Origin: a virus
Length of the DNA: 64,000 bases
Strand: one strand, 5' to 3'
Virus record (IMG/VR): IMGVR_UViG_3300010399_000031
Coordinates: 1 to 64,000 of that record
The notes under the pieces are model-generated. The model did no database searches, was not told the origin of the DNA, and saw only the letters and a program-made list of their open reading frames with translations. A program made the position numbers and the translations under genes. Shown here in pieces: positions 27,902 through 35,906 of the stretch (position 1 is its first letter; each line of letters opens with the position of its first letter).

Positions 27902-29068
27902 GTGAACATCTCGCCCAAGCGTGTCAACTTCATCGCCATCCAGCACGGACACGGCGTTGCCTGTGCCGGCTACCACGCCAGCGCCGTTCGCACAGGCTAT
28001 GAGCAAGTCATTGCGCATCGCACAAGCGACCTCTATGCAACGACGGCGAAAAAACCTGGTAAGGTGATTTCACTCGATGAGCGGGGGATGATTGTCGAGT
28101 ACGATGACGGCAGCAAACAAGGCATTGAGTTGGGGCGACGCTTTGGTACGGCAGAAGGCTCAACCATCCCGCACGATGTGCGCGCTGCGGTTAAACCTGG
28201 GGCGAAGTTTAAAGTCGGGGATGTACTCGCTTACAACGAGGGGTTCTTTGAACCTGACTTTATCGACCCTTCTCAGGTGGTATGGAAGCCCGGTGTCACG
28301 GTCAAAGTGGCGCTCATGGAGAGCCCTCTGACGCTGGAGGACTCTTCCGCCATTAGTGCTCCGACAGCTAACCTTTTACGCACCAAAACGACTAAAGAAC
28401 GCGAGATTATCGTGAACTTTAAGCAGACGGTGCGGGAGATGGTGAAGGTCGGTCAAGCGGTCTCGTCCGAGGATATTTTATGCGTGATCGAAGACGAAAC
28501 CACGGCACGCAACGAACTCTTTGACAAAGAGTCGCTGGACACGCTACGCGTGCTTTCAGCGCAAACGCCTCAAGCCAAAGTCAATGGCATCGTGGAGCGC
28601 ATCGAGGTGTACTATCACGGTGAAAAAGAGGATATGTCGGATTCGTTGCGGCTACTGGCCAATGCATCAGATCGGGAGTTTGCAGCGCGTCACCGCTCAG
28701 TAGGACGCACGGTGATGACAGGTCAGGCGGGCGACAGCTACCGCAGCGATGGCGATCCGCTGCTACTGGACACTCTTGCAATCAAGATTTACATCACTGC
28801 CGAGGTCCCGGCCGGGGTGGGTGATAAGGGGGTGTTTGGTAACCAGATGAAGACGGTGTTCGGAACAGTGTTGGAGCACGAGGTGACGACCGAGTCGGGT
28901 GAGAAAATCGGTGCGATCTTTGGCGCGAAGAGTATTCAAGCGCGGATCGTACACTCTCCTGATCAGATCGGAACTACGACGACCAATCTGAACCTATTGG
29001 CCGCGCGCGTGGTGCGAACCTATCACCGACAGCCGCAACCTGCGCCGCTTAAGTCGCATAAAGACTGA
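27902..29068 (+). CDS. Virion RNA polymerase beta subunit, exon 2 (phiKZ gp149-like)
   Basis: This exon encodes 388 residues that continue beta after splicing. It begins VNISPKRVNFIAIQHG, matching the bacterial beta segment DVSPRQ...SLIPF, and contains AEVPAGVGDKGVFGNQ, equivalent to the KVGDKxxxxxGNKG motif with catalytic-site lysines. Residue numbering of that motif in the spliced protein is about 1412-1422. In phiKZ the matching C-terminal part (gp149) is a separate gene elsewhere; here it is continuous with the N-terminal part. The GTG at 27902 is an exon junction, not a demonstrated start. A terminator follows. Confidence 0.88.
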   Translation: MNISPKRVNFIAIQHGHGVACAGYHASAVRTGYEQVIAHRTSDLYATTAKKPGKVISLDERGMIVEYDDGSKQGIELGRRFGTAEGSTIPHDVRAAVKPGAKFKVGDVLAYNEGFFEPDFIDPSQVVWKPGVTVKVALMESPLTLEDSSAISAPTANLLRTKTTKEREIIVNFKQTVREMVKVGQAVSSEDILCVIEDETTARNELFDKESLDTLRVLSAQTPQAKVNGIVERIEVYYHGEKEDMSDSLRLLANASDREFAARHRSVGRTVMTGQAGDSYRSDGDPLLLDTLAIKIYITAEVPAGVGDKGVFGNQMKTVFGTVLEHEVTTESGEKIGAIFGAKSIQARIVHSPDQIGTTTTNLNLLAARVVRTYHRQPQPAPLKSHKD

Positions 29069-29084
29069 CCGCATCGCTCGGGTG

Positions 29085-29128
29085 ACGGGCAATCCTGTAA
29101 GGGGGTTGCCCGTACTCCTTATTTTTTA
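29085..29128 (+). terminator. Terminator after the RNA polymerase genes
   Basis: Arms ACGGGCAA (29085-29092) and TTGCCCGT (29106-29113) are followed by ACTCCTTATTTTTTA. It ends the polymerase transcription unit. Confidence 0.75.
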
Positions 29129-29151
29129 CCAATCCTGCAATAGGACTTTCC

Positions 29152-29352
29152 ATGAAAAACCGTGAATCCGAACGGACACTGGTGACGCTGGCGAACGCGG
29201 AAGAACTCGTGGCGCTCGTGACCAAGAATGTCGTGGGTGAAGAGGTGGCTGACATGTACGACGGCACTCCGCTCACGCTCGATGTGGTGCGTCGTCTGGC
29301 TTTGGTGAAATTCCAAGGTCAACTCTCGAACTTCATCCCTGTGGGGAACTGA
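29152..29352 (+). CDS. Small hypothetical protein, 66 aa
   Basis: A short gene between the polymerase terminator and a structural gene, ending 2 nt before the next start. AGGACTTTCC precedes the ATG. The product is charged and helical (LANAEELVALVTKNVVGEE) and could be a small assembly or chaperone factor for the gene it is coupled to, but nothing identifies it. Confidence 0.6.
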   Translation: MKNRESERTLVTLANAEELVALVTKNVVGEEVADMYDGTPLTLDVVRRLALVKFQGQLSNFIPVGN

Positions 29353-29354
29353 AC

Positions 29355-30827
29355 ATGTTGAGTCTTAACTCTTTGAACGCGGCCATCCCGCTTGCCGAAA
29401 TTATGGACCGCAGCAACCAGATGTTGCTGCCGGTGCCGGGTACGCCGCTCGAACAACTGGTGAATGCCACGCGCAGCAACACGCAGTTTGCACTCCCGGT
29501 GAACAACAAACAAGGGGAGTTCCAACCGAGCACTTACGACATCGAATACATCGCCAACAAGCGCAGTGAGGCAGGTGTATGCGAACATGACGTGGTGCAA
29601 GATGAAATCGTCGATATGGCGGCGCGCGCAGTGCGCGGGCATTTGGTGGTGATTCGTAATGCCGTGATTCCGGCAATCGTCGAGTTGCACGATAACGTGG
29701 CCAAAGCCATGAGTGCACTGCCGGTTTCGCGTATGCTAGGAATGGAGGTGAAGATCTACGATTTGCCGCAACCGCTAAAGTCACCGGCCATCGAAAATCT
29801 CATCTCCAAGTACGAAGGAGTGCCGCACGAGTCACCGGCGCTACGCATGAAGTGTCCGGACATCCAGATGGAGGATCTGTGCGCACTCATGAAAACGAGT
29901 GCGGGTGGTTTCGACAGTGAAGTCGATAAGTGGGTCGCCGTAGAGGGTGATTCGTTTTTCCTGCAACTGTGGGAAGACGTGTTCCAGACGAAGAACAATC
30001 ACTTCGATAAGTTCAGTCAAGCGATCGACGATCGCGAGCAAGGGATCAATCGCGCTTTGGCAATCTTTCTGATTGCTCGTAAGCTCTACGAAGATCCAGT
30101 TGAGGGGATCTCCATGTCCCTGCCCTCGTTCAAATCACTCGCGGCTCAATTTCGTGATCAAGCGGCGGCTAAGATTCGCCGAGCTTTGGGTGAGTGGGAA
30201 CTCGTCAAGCGTCGTCAGCTGCTCGTGAAGAAAGTCGACGACAAGTGCATCATCGTCAACGAAGTGGTCTACCGTCCGTGGATCATGGAAGGTAAGGGCG
30301 ACAATGACGTGCTCTTTGGTAACCTCGTGAAACAAACGGGGTACACGACGGTTGAGCAGTTGACGGAAAACGCGGGTGAGTTGAAAGCGACTTGGAATCG
30401 CACCGCAGCAGCTTCGGCCACAGGCGATCGCGCCGCGCGCTTTTTGCAACTCAAAGAGCTACTCTTCTCGGAGTTTCGTAAATCGATTCACGATTTAAAG
30501 GGTGACGTTGAAGGTCCCGACACGGCTGCTCAAGAGCGAGAGGATGTCCTTCTACGCTTTAAGACCGAGTTGGCAAAGCTGCGCGACACCGATGTGGAGT
30601 CGGTCGAACAGTTTTACCCGCTGTGCCTGAAGCTCGTGTGTCGCTCGCGTTTTTACAAGGTACCCGATGCGGAGAACTTCATCTGCCAGATGATGAAGAT
30701 CGAGAAGGATAACCCCGGCATCACCCCCCGCGAAGCTTCGACGATCGCCACAGTCGACTACATTGCCGGCTGGGTAGCTGAGATGTTCAAGGTTGTGGCC
30801 GTCGGTAGTGCTGCCGCCCGACGTTAA
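29355..30827 (+). CDS. Probable virion structural protein, 490 aa
   Basis: Position between the virion polymerase and the prohead protease matches phiKZ gp177/gp176, which are virion proteins. The product is soluble-looking with a conserved feel in the middle (MLGMEVKIYDLPQPLKSP) and helical C-terminal third. No enzymatic motif is seen. The start ATG follows GGGGAACTGAAC. It is followed after 12 nt by another gene with AAGGAGGCGAC, consistent with one late operon. Confidence 0.65.
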   Translation: MLSLNSLNAAIPLAEIMDRSNQMLLPVPGTPLEQLVNATRSNTQFALPVNNKQGEFQPSTYDIEYIANKRSEAGVCEHDVVQDEIVDMAARAVRGHLVVIRNAVIPAIVELHDNVAKAMSALPVSRMLGMEVKIYDLPQPLKSPAIENLISKYEGVPHESPALRMKCPDIQMEDLCALMKTSAGGFDSEVDKWVAVEGDSFFLQLWEDVFQTKNNHFDKFSQAIDDREQGINRALAIFLIARKLYEDPVEGISMSLPSFKSLAAQFRDQAAAKIRRALGEWELVKRRQLLVKKVDDKCIIVNEVVYRPWIMEGKGDNDVLFGNLVKQTGYTTVEQLTENAGELKATWNRTAAASATGDRAARFLQLKELLFSEFRKSIHDLKGDVEGPDTAAQEREDVLLRFKTELAKLRDTDVESVEQFYPLCLKLVCRSRFYKVPDAENFICQMMKIEKDNPGITPREASTIATVDYIAGWVAEMFKVVAVGSAAARR

Positions 30828-30839
30828 TAAGGAGGCGAC

Positions 30840-31565
30840 ATGGACCCGCGTAAATTGATTCATGACGCCGCCAAGGTTCAGTCGCATCTGAGAGAATTAC
30901 CCGATGAGCGACTGGTCGCCGTCAAACCGGTGAAGATTTACATCCCAAGCCGGTTTGCCGAGCGTAACCTCGCCACGATTGGTATCGAGACACGCATTTG
31001 TGGGATTGCGGGTGTAGTTGTGGAAGATCGCTACTACGGGCTTTTCCTCGTGAACGCCATGATGCAGATCGATCCGACCAGTACGCTCAAAGTCATGGTT
31101 GAGGAAGACGAGTATTACGAGTTCTCGTTTGATGCGGGAGCCACCGTCATGCCGACCACCCAGTTGGTGAAACAAGATACTCTGGTGTTTCGTATCTATG
31201 ACGAATTTATCGCCAAAGGACGGGTACCGTGGTACATGGGTTATGACGAGTTGGGTAAGCTCTTTGATACGGCGAAAACCTTCGCGGGGGCGAACATCGG
31301 TCAGAACCACGAAGTCACGGAGTTACTGGTTTCGATGATTGCGCGCGATCCGAGTGATCGTTCGAAGTATTATCGGCAGACCGTTAAGTCACGTGAAGAC
31401 CTCATCAAGCATCCCCCCGCGATTATTCCGTTGCGCAGTGTGCAGTACTCAGCGACCAATACGGTGAACAAGTTGGCCGGATCGTATTTCCAGGACGCTT
31501 TAACCTCAGCCTTAGTAAGCCCTGGCTCGCGCACTGAGCGAATTGAAAAACTACTCCGAACCTAA
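30840..31565 (+). CDS. Probable virion structural protein, 241 aa
   Basis: AAGGAGGCGAC precedes the ATG. The protein begins with a basic helix (MDPRKLIHDAAKVQSHLREL) and has a beta-rich middle (VKIYIPSRFAERNLATIGIE). The relative order before the prohead protease corresponds to phiKZ gp176. No motif gives a precise function. The stop is embedded in a nested inverted repeat and is followed by an inserted HNH gene. Confidence 0.65.
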   Translation: MDPRKLIHDAAKVQSHLRELPDERLVAVKPVKIYIPSRFAERNLATIGIETRICGIAGVVVEDRYYGLFLVNAMMQIDPTSTLKVMVEEDEYYEFSFDAGATVMPTTQLVKQDTLVFRIYDEFIAKGRVPWYMGYDELGKLFDTAKTFAGANIGQNHEVTELLVSMIARDPSDRSKYYRQTVKSREDLIKHPPAIIPLRSVQYSATNTVNKLAGSYFQDALTSALVSPGSRTERIEKLLRT

Positions 31566-31600
31566 TTGGTTACATATCACTCTAAAGTGATGCCAATTAG
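31562..31600. repeat. Nested inverted repeat upstream of the freestanding HNH gene
   Basis: Outer arms CTAATTGG (31562-31569) and CCAATTAG (31593-31600) enclose inner arms ATCACT (31576-31581) and AGTGAT (31586-31591) with loop CTAA. It overlaps the stop of the upstream gene and ends 12 nt before the HNH start. It may be a terminator, an RNA-processing site, or a structure that hides the HNH ribosome site. Confidence 0.6.
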
Positions 31601-31612
31601 TACGGAGTTTTC

Positions 31613-32380
31613 ATGGACCATGAAGAGAAGTTTTGTATCAGGTGCGGCGAATCGAAGCCGTTGGCTAGATTCGCCGTTCATCCTGGAAGTGGCAATCTAA
31701 GAAACGTTTGCAAAGATTGTCGAAATATATCTAACAGGGAAAGGTATAGAAATGGTGGTAGCACTTATCACGAGGAGTACCGTAAAAGAAACAAGAAAAA
31801 ATTGACGAAGTATTTCAGGGAATATGAAGAGAAAAATTACGACGGCAGAAGAAAGAAAAGAAAAGAGCGTTACCTTCTTGATAAAAGAACCGGGTTACCG
31901 CTTCATACTCGCCGGCGAAGAAGTCAACCAGGAAAACTTCACGCGAACGCTACCGTTAGAGATGCAATTTCATCCGGGGTTTTGATTCGCCCAGAATCGT
32001 GTTCAAATTGCCCGCGTAAAGACCACATTCACGGGCACCATGATTCCTATCTAAAGAAAGATCGGTTGAATGTTCGTTGGTTGTGCGCTAGATGTCATCG
32101 CGCATTTCATCTGAAATATCATCTTGTAGTTATTCTTTTGGATGAAGCTGAGGTTATCCACCCGTACACACCAGATGGCGTGTATATCGGTGTGTTTTCC
32201 CAAGCGATCCAGCATTATCCCGAAAGGAAGATTCCCGCTGAGTTAAATGATGTAGAAGTTAAGATTTATCAAAAGGTATTTCAGTACCTTGAACATTTAG
32301 GTGGAAACTTCACCAAGATGGAGTATGGAGAAATCGCGGGAGGTTTATTCGGGATCTCGGCGATTGCTCTTAAAGAATGA
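31613..32380 (+). CDS. Freestanding HNH endonuclease with two zinc-binding pairs
   Basis: A first Cys4 finger is near the N-terminus (CIRCGESK ... CKDCRN). A second Cys4 site frames the HNH core (CSNC ... HIHGHHDSYLKKDRLNVRWL ... CARC, then HRAFH). The centre is very Lys/Arg-rich. The gene is AT-richer and uses different codons from its neighbours, a sign of recent transfer. It lies between two virion genes, not inside one, so it is a freestanding homing endonuclease rather than an intron product. The C-terminal 70 residues resemble a helical DNA-binding domain. Confidence 0.85.
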   Translation: MDHEEKFCIRCGESKPLARFAVHPGSGNLRNVCKDCRNISNRERYRNGGSTYHEEYRKRNKKKLTKYFREYEEKNYDGRRKKRKERYLLDKRTGLPLHTRRRRSQPGKLHANATVRDAISSGVLIRPESCSNCPRKDHIHGHHDSYLKKDRLNVRWLCARCHRAFHLKYHLVVILLDEAEVIHPYTPDGVYIGVFSQAIQHYPERKIPAELNDVEVKIYQKVFQYLEHLGGNFTKMEYGEIAGGLFGISAIALKE

Positions 32381-32407
32381 CCAGCATTGTTGTCAAGGAC
32401 AAACACC

Positions 32408-33160
32408 ATGTCTGTTAATAGCGTGCGTTACTCTTGTACGTCCTTGCAAGGGACGAACAAGGCCGGGTTGCTCAAACCCGATGCCAACGGTTACCGACCG
32501 ATGGTGGTCGGGGCGTTGAATATGTTCAACTCAGCTGGTGAGTTTTACGACTACGAGCGAGCCAAAAGCTTGTTCGAAGGATCGAGCCAATTGCAGCGTC
32601 GCGTTCAGCGTGGAGTGCTGAAAGGCGAATACGGGCATCCAAAGTTCGAAGTTGGGATGCGGCCCGACCAATTTGCTCACCGAGTACTCACCATCGATGA
32701 GCGAAACATTTGCTGTCACTTTCGTGAGTTGTGGTTGGATTTTAACAACTTGAAGGACAAAGACGGCAAAGCAGTCGTGGGGATCATGGCCTGGGTCAAA
32801 CCGTCGGGGCCGTTTGGCGGGTATCTGAAGGACTCGCTGGAAAACCCTGACGAGAACGTGTGTTTTTCAATTCGTGCGTTCACCGACGATAAGTACGTTG
32901 CAGGGGTAAAGCAGCGTTACCTGAAGACGGTGGTCACGTTCGACTATGTCCTGGAGCCGGGCATGGCGGTGGCTGAGAAGTATAAGGCTCCGGCACTCGA
33001 ATCGTACGACGAGCAGATCATCACACGTGGTTCATTGGAGCTGGCGATGAAAGCCACGGCAGACGTCGCTATGGAATCGGCTTCGCTTGCAAGTGATCTC
33101 TTTCAAGTCATGGGGTGGCACCTGCCGAAAGGGATCACACCCATCTTCACCCGCTGGTAA
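32408..33160 (+). CDS. Prohead protease (phiKZ gp175-like)
   Basis: The start at 32408 (MSVNSVRYSC) is chosen over 32387 because AAGGACAAACACC precedes it. Residues near LKGEYGHPKF supply the catalytic His and VCFSIRAF the catalytic Ser, the arrangement of herpesvirus/T4-type prohead maturation proteases (S77/S78-like). The length of 250 aa fits. It would cleave scaffold, major capsid and inner-body proteins, as gp175 does in phiKZ, where it cuts after a Glu within SxE-type sites. Order after gp177/gp176-like genes supports the call. It ends at a GNRA-looped terminator. Confidence 0.82.
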   Translation: MSVNSVRYSCTSLQGTNKAGLLKPDANGYRPMVVGALNMFNSAGEFYDYERAKSLFEGSSQLQRRVQRGVLKGEYGHPKFEVGMRPDQFAHRVLTIDERNICCHFRELWLDFNNLKDKDGKAVVGIMAWVKPSGPFGGYLKDSLENPDENVCFSIRAFTDDKYVAGVKQRYLKTVVTFDYVLEPGMAVAEKYKAPALESYDEQIITRGSLELAMKATADVAMESASLASDLFQVMGWHLPKGITPIFTRW

Positions 33161-33170
33161 CAGCATTTGG

Positions 33171-33200
33171 CCCTAGGGGAAACCCTAGGGTTATTATGCC
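33171..33200 (+). terminator. Terminator, CCCTAGGG hairpin plus TTATGCC
   Basis: Two CCCTAGGG arms (33171-33178, 33183-33190) with GAAA loop are followed by TTATTATGCC. It ends the prohead protease unit. It is a clean example of the TTATGCC terminator family. Confidence 0.8.
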
Positions 33201-33220
33201 AGAATCAAACATTTTTTGGC

Positions 33221-33230
33221 AATATATCAC
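33221..33230 (+). promoter_or_regulatory. Candidate promoter element AATATATCAC
   Basis: AT-rich block about 105 nt upstream of the gene at 33335, just after a terminator. It resembles blocks at 7330, 8751, 53303 and 59650. Motif resemblance only. Confidence 0.3.
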
Positions 33231-33334
33231 GATCCAGAGTAGTCAAGGGATTGGAAATTTATCTAATCCATGGTTGCTATAGCCTAAGTTATTTAGCTTA
33301 GGTTTTCCTTCTCTAAACACATCGAGACGAATCA

Positions 33335-33943
33335 ATGGAACAAAACGCGCAGCCCCGTCTGATTGTAGCCGGTACCGCTTACCATTTGGATCGTGCGTTG
33401 ACACATTCGCACACTATGCCCAAGATTGAGTTGAAGACAAGTGAGCTTCAACCTTTCGATAAGGTGGAAGTTGCGACGATTGAACCAACTGATCCGAAGA
33501 TGAATCACGGAGAAGTGACAGTGTTCAAACGTGAAGGTAAATGGATGCTACTCTGGGGTCGGGAGACGGCTCGCCGTGCCATTGAAAACGGCATCATGCA
33601 TCTGAGGGTTACCCTCATGTCCTCGCAGGCTCTAAAGCGCTGTAAAGTGGAAACCTTTACGCATCCCGATCATGGGAAACCTGCGCCGGCTCCGCTGTAC
33701 AGTGACGAGTTTCGCAATACACCGCGCTTTGTCGATAAGCGTCCGGCGCGGGAACATTCGTTAAGTGCGATCTTGGCGGAAAAACACGGTTATCACAACG
33801 GGGATTCGGCGGGTGTGAAAAGGGTAATTGACTCCCATACACCCGGTCCCCGAGGTGATCAAGAAAATCGCTCTGGTCGAACCCTTCGCACCCCCTATGG
33901 TAACAGCGCAGCATCGTATCGCAAGCCGTATCGGGATAAGTAA
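33335..33943 (+). CDS. Hypothetical protein, 202 aa
   Basis: First gene after the prohead protease terminator, preceded by a candidate promoter. The middle (GEVTVFKREGKWMLLWGRET, then ARRAIENGIMHLRVTLMS) has the look of a ParB/Srx-type 'read-out' strand pattern, but conserved ParB catalytic motifs are not evident. The C-terminal third is basic and Pro/Gly/Ser-rich, probably disordered. No function is assigned. Confidence 0.55.
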   Translation: MEQNAQPRLIVAGTAYHLDRALTHSHTMPKIELKTSELQPFDKVEVATIEPTDPKMNHGEVTVFKREGKWMLLWGRETARRAIENGIMHLRVTLMSSQALKRCKVETFTHPDHGKPAPAPLYSDEFRNTPRFVDKRPAREHSLSAILAEKHGYHNGDSAGVKRVIDSHTPGPRGDQENRSGRTLRTPYGNSAASYRKPYRDK

Positions 33944-34020
33944 TAGTTTTTCATGTAGTCGTAACAAGATTGTGACTGAAGACACGGTCACATGTTCAAC
34001 CCCAAGGAAAGGAAAGTATC

Positions 34021-34482
34021 ATGACGGAAATCAAGAAAGAAGTCCTTGACATGTCGGAGAAGATCGGTAAAGGTCTGACTCTGGATGGCAATGTCGTATC
34101 GGCTTCGGATGGACTGTACGAGTCCTTGCTGCCCGAAGGCGTCTCCATGGATCTGCTCGAACGCGTGCAGGCACACGACACGGAAGTGCTCGCCGCCACC
34201 GCGCTCGCCGTCGGTAAGATGGGCAATCACGCCATGAAGAAAGACGAAACGCTGAACAAGATTTCGCTCGTCATGCCCACGGTTGGTAAGGATACCTTCA
34301 GTTTCGCCTACGATCGTTCGCGTCAAGTGCGTGACGGCGCACCCGGCGACAAGGATGCCGGCATGAAGACCAAATACGGCATCATGACGCTCGGTGTGGA
34401 CAAGTACGGCGCAGGTAATCGCGGTGAAGTCGGCGCGGTCAAATCGTTCCTGTCCGCCGAAGCGGCCGAAATGCTCAAGTGA
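34021..34482 (+). CDS. Hypothetical protein with highly biased codon use, 153 aa
   Basis: AAGGAAAGTATC precedes the ATG. Codons are dominated by C- and G-ending forms (CGC, CTG/CTC, GGC, GTC), as in the sheath, tube and PhuZ genes, pointing to very high expression. Residues include MSEKIGKGLTLDGNV and KISLVMPTVGKDTFSF. No motif is known to me; homologous-looking small proteins occur in several giant phages. A structural, nucleus-associated or nucleic-acid-binding role would fit abundance but is not shown. Confidence 0.65.
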   Translation: MTEIKKEVLDMSEKIGKGLTLDGNVVSASDGLYESLLPEGVSMDLLERVQAHDTEVLAATALAVGKMGNHAMKKDETLNKISLVMPTVGKDTFSFAYDRSRQVRDGAPGDKDAGMKTKYGIMTLGVDKYGAGNRGEVGAVKSFLSAEAAEMLK

Positions 34483-34578
34483 GCCGGCCGGTGTAACGAA
34501 CCTGGGGGCTTACTAGCCACAGTGCCCCAGGGTTCCCCGCCAATTCCTCATCTCACCGAGATTGACGAGGAACGCATC

Positions 34579-34662
34579 ATGAGACGCATCGCCCGTGGTG
34601 AAGCAGCGCAAATGGCGCGTGACTTGGCAGAAGAAGAAGGCGAAGGGCCCACGGGTAAGTAG
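34579..34662 (+). CDS. Possible tiny protein, 27 aa
   Basis: A short frame with GAGGAACGCATC before the ATG. It encodes a charged peptide (MRRIARGEAAQMARDLAEEE then GEGPTGK). It lies between the abundant gene at 34021 and a strong terminator, so it could be a real last gene of that unit. Length makes this uncertain. Confidence 0.35.
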   Translation: MRRIARGEAAQMARDLAEEEGEGPTGK

Positions 34663-34690
34663 TAAGTGGTACTCGTTTCGAAGGCGAGTG

Positions 34691-34718
34691 AGGCGAGGGG
34701 GTAAATCCCTCGCCTTTT
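34691..34718 (+). terminator. Rho-independent terminator
   Basis: Arms AGGCGAGGG (34691-34699) and CCCTCGCCT (34707-34715) are followed by TTTT and, 20 nt on, by further T-runs. Confidence 0.8.
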
Positions 34719-34750
34719 CCACGTCCATTCTTTTTTGTCTTTTTTTTGTC

Positions 34751-35119
34751 ATGATTCACATTTACACGCTTCAATTATCAAAGTGGAGACTGGTACAGCG
34801 ACAAGATATTCACATCCTGAACATCACCGCTAAGTCTGGTCTTCAGTGTTTCGCACCTGATAAGGAAAATCTCTGGGCGTATAAAGCAGGTGAAATGACT
34901 GAGGACGAATACACGAAGCGGTACTTGGAGAAGATGCGACGCTGTTACGTACAGTACCGTAACGAATGGAATCGCTTAGAGGGGTTTGAGAAAATGGCGA
35001 TCGCCTGCTACTGCCCAGCAGGCGAATATTGCCATCGTCATCTTTTCAAAGATTGCCTCACCAAGTACTTTGATGCCAAAAACATCGGGTACGAAGACCA
35101 CGGAGAACTTACGACATGA
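34751..35119 (+). CDS. DUF488-like protein, 122 aa
   Basis: The start at 34751 (MIHIYTLQLSKW) is chosen because the longer frame runs through the terminator at 34691. The C-terminal half carries ACYCPAGEYCHRHLFKD, the Cys-x(6)-Cys-His-Arg signature of the DUF488/YeaO family, whose role is unknown though nucleotide-related functions have been suggested. The conserved WNRLEGFEKMAIACYC arrangement matches the family's strand before the CHR motif. The stop overlaps the next start (ATGA), so it is translated with the paired genes that follow. Confidence 0.7.
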   Translation: MIHIYTLQLSKWRLVQRQDIHILNITAKSGLQCFAPDKENLWAYKAGEMTEDEYTKRYLEKMRRCYVQYRNEWNRLEGFEKMAIACYCPAGEYCHRHLFKDCLTKYFDAKNIGYEDHGELTT

Positions 35120-35523
35120 ATATTCAAGATGTGATGACGCGCGTCAATGCTGCACTGGGTCCACGCAAGATTGACTGCATGGGGATTGGTACGGGTGGAT
35201 CTGCCCATGCCATCGGTCGCGAAGAAGCCAACACGAAAAGGACCCTTTACGGAGTGATCTGGGTCAGTGAAGAACAAGAGGAACTGGCCAAGAAGAACAA
35301 CTTTGTGTGGTTCATCGACATCAAGGTAGTTCATGAAGGTCGACTGGAAGATCGTCCGCCTGCAATACAAGCGCTACCAGCACAAATCAGCATCTACGCC
35401 CACGATCCGAGGTTGATCTTCGACGAATTGCTGGGTGCGTTATCCTCGGACTGGAGTTACAATAAGCGATTTAAGACGCAACAGAAATGGTTTCATCCGG
35501 GAACGTACGTTAAAGGGAAATAA
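35116..35523 (+). CDS. Hypothetical protein, first of a tandem paralogous pair
   Basis: Starts in an ATGA overlap with the DUF488-like gene. It shares with the next protein an N-terminal MN-x-D helix, a VIWVSEEQEELAKK / DIWMSDTDKALAEK block and an IQALPAQ / IQVLAYS block, with matching spacing. This suggests ancient duplication. No enzymatic motif is seen. Function unknown. Confidence 0.6.
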   Translation: MNIQDVMTRVNAALGPRKIDCMGIGTGGSAHAIGREEANTKRTLYGVIWVSEEQEELAKKNNFVWFIDIKVVHEGRLEDRPPAIQALPAQISIYAHDPRLIFDELLGALSSDWSYNKRFKTQQKWFHPGTYVKGK

Positions 35524-35526
35524 CAG

Positions 35527-35829
35527 ATGAACGTTGTCGATAAGGTTTTAAAGATTCTGGGTCCTCAACCGGGCGATTTAGAGTATCATTTGTCCAGAAA
35601 CACGCTTGAATATATCTTCGGCGAGGATCGACGTCAGGATCTTGACTTCCACGATATTTGGATGAGCGATACGGATAAAGCGCTGGCTGAAAAAGACGAT
35701 TGTGCTTGGATGCTTTCCGTCTACCAGGCCCGATGCGAAATAAGCGACCCGCACATTCAAGTATTGGCTTATAGCGCCTACGCGCTTATCAAGTACGTAC
35801 TTGATCCGTTAGTTGAAACGGTAAAGTAG
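35527..35829 (+). CDS. Hypothetical protein, second of a tandem paralogous pair
   Basis: 100 aa, 3 nt after its apparent paralogue, with GGGAAATAACAG before the ATG. It lacks the C-terminal 30 residues of its neighbour. The acidic centre (GEDRRQDLDFHDIWMSDTDK) and helical C-terminus give no clue to function. The unit ends at a bidirectional terminator facing the tail tube gene. Confidence 0.6.
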   Translation: MNVVDKVLKILGPQPGDLEYHLSRNTLEYIFGEDRRQDLDFHDIWMSDTDKALAEKDDCAWMLSVYQARCEISDPHIQVLAYSAYALIKYVLDPLVETVK

Positions 35830-35846
35830 CGTCATGATTTTTTGAC

Positions 35847-35885
35847 GGCATAAAGGGAGAGCCAACCGGCTCTCCCCAATATGCC
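35847..35885. terminator. Bidirectional terminator with framed TATGCC
   Basis: Arms GGGAGAGCC (35855-35863) and GGCTCTCCC (35868-35876), loop AACC, framed by GGCATA (35847-35852) and TATGCC (35880-35885). It separates the small accessory genes from the convergent tail tube gene. Confidence 0.78.
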
Positions 35886-35906
35886 CTCGAAACCATCCAG
35901 CAATGC

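Noticed and set aside
31613-32380. The second HNH gene as part of another intron
   Set aside because: Flanking genes are complete with proper stops and starts, and no P/Q/R/S core motifs are seen; it is freestanding.
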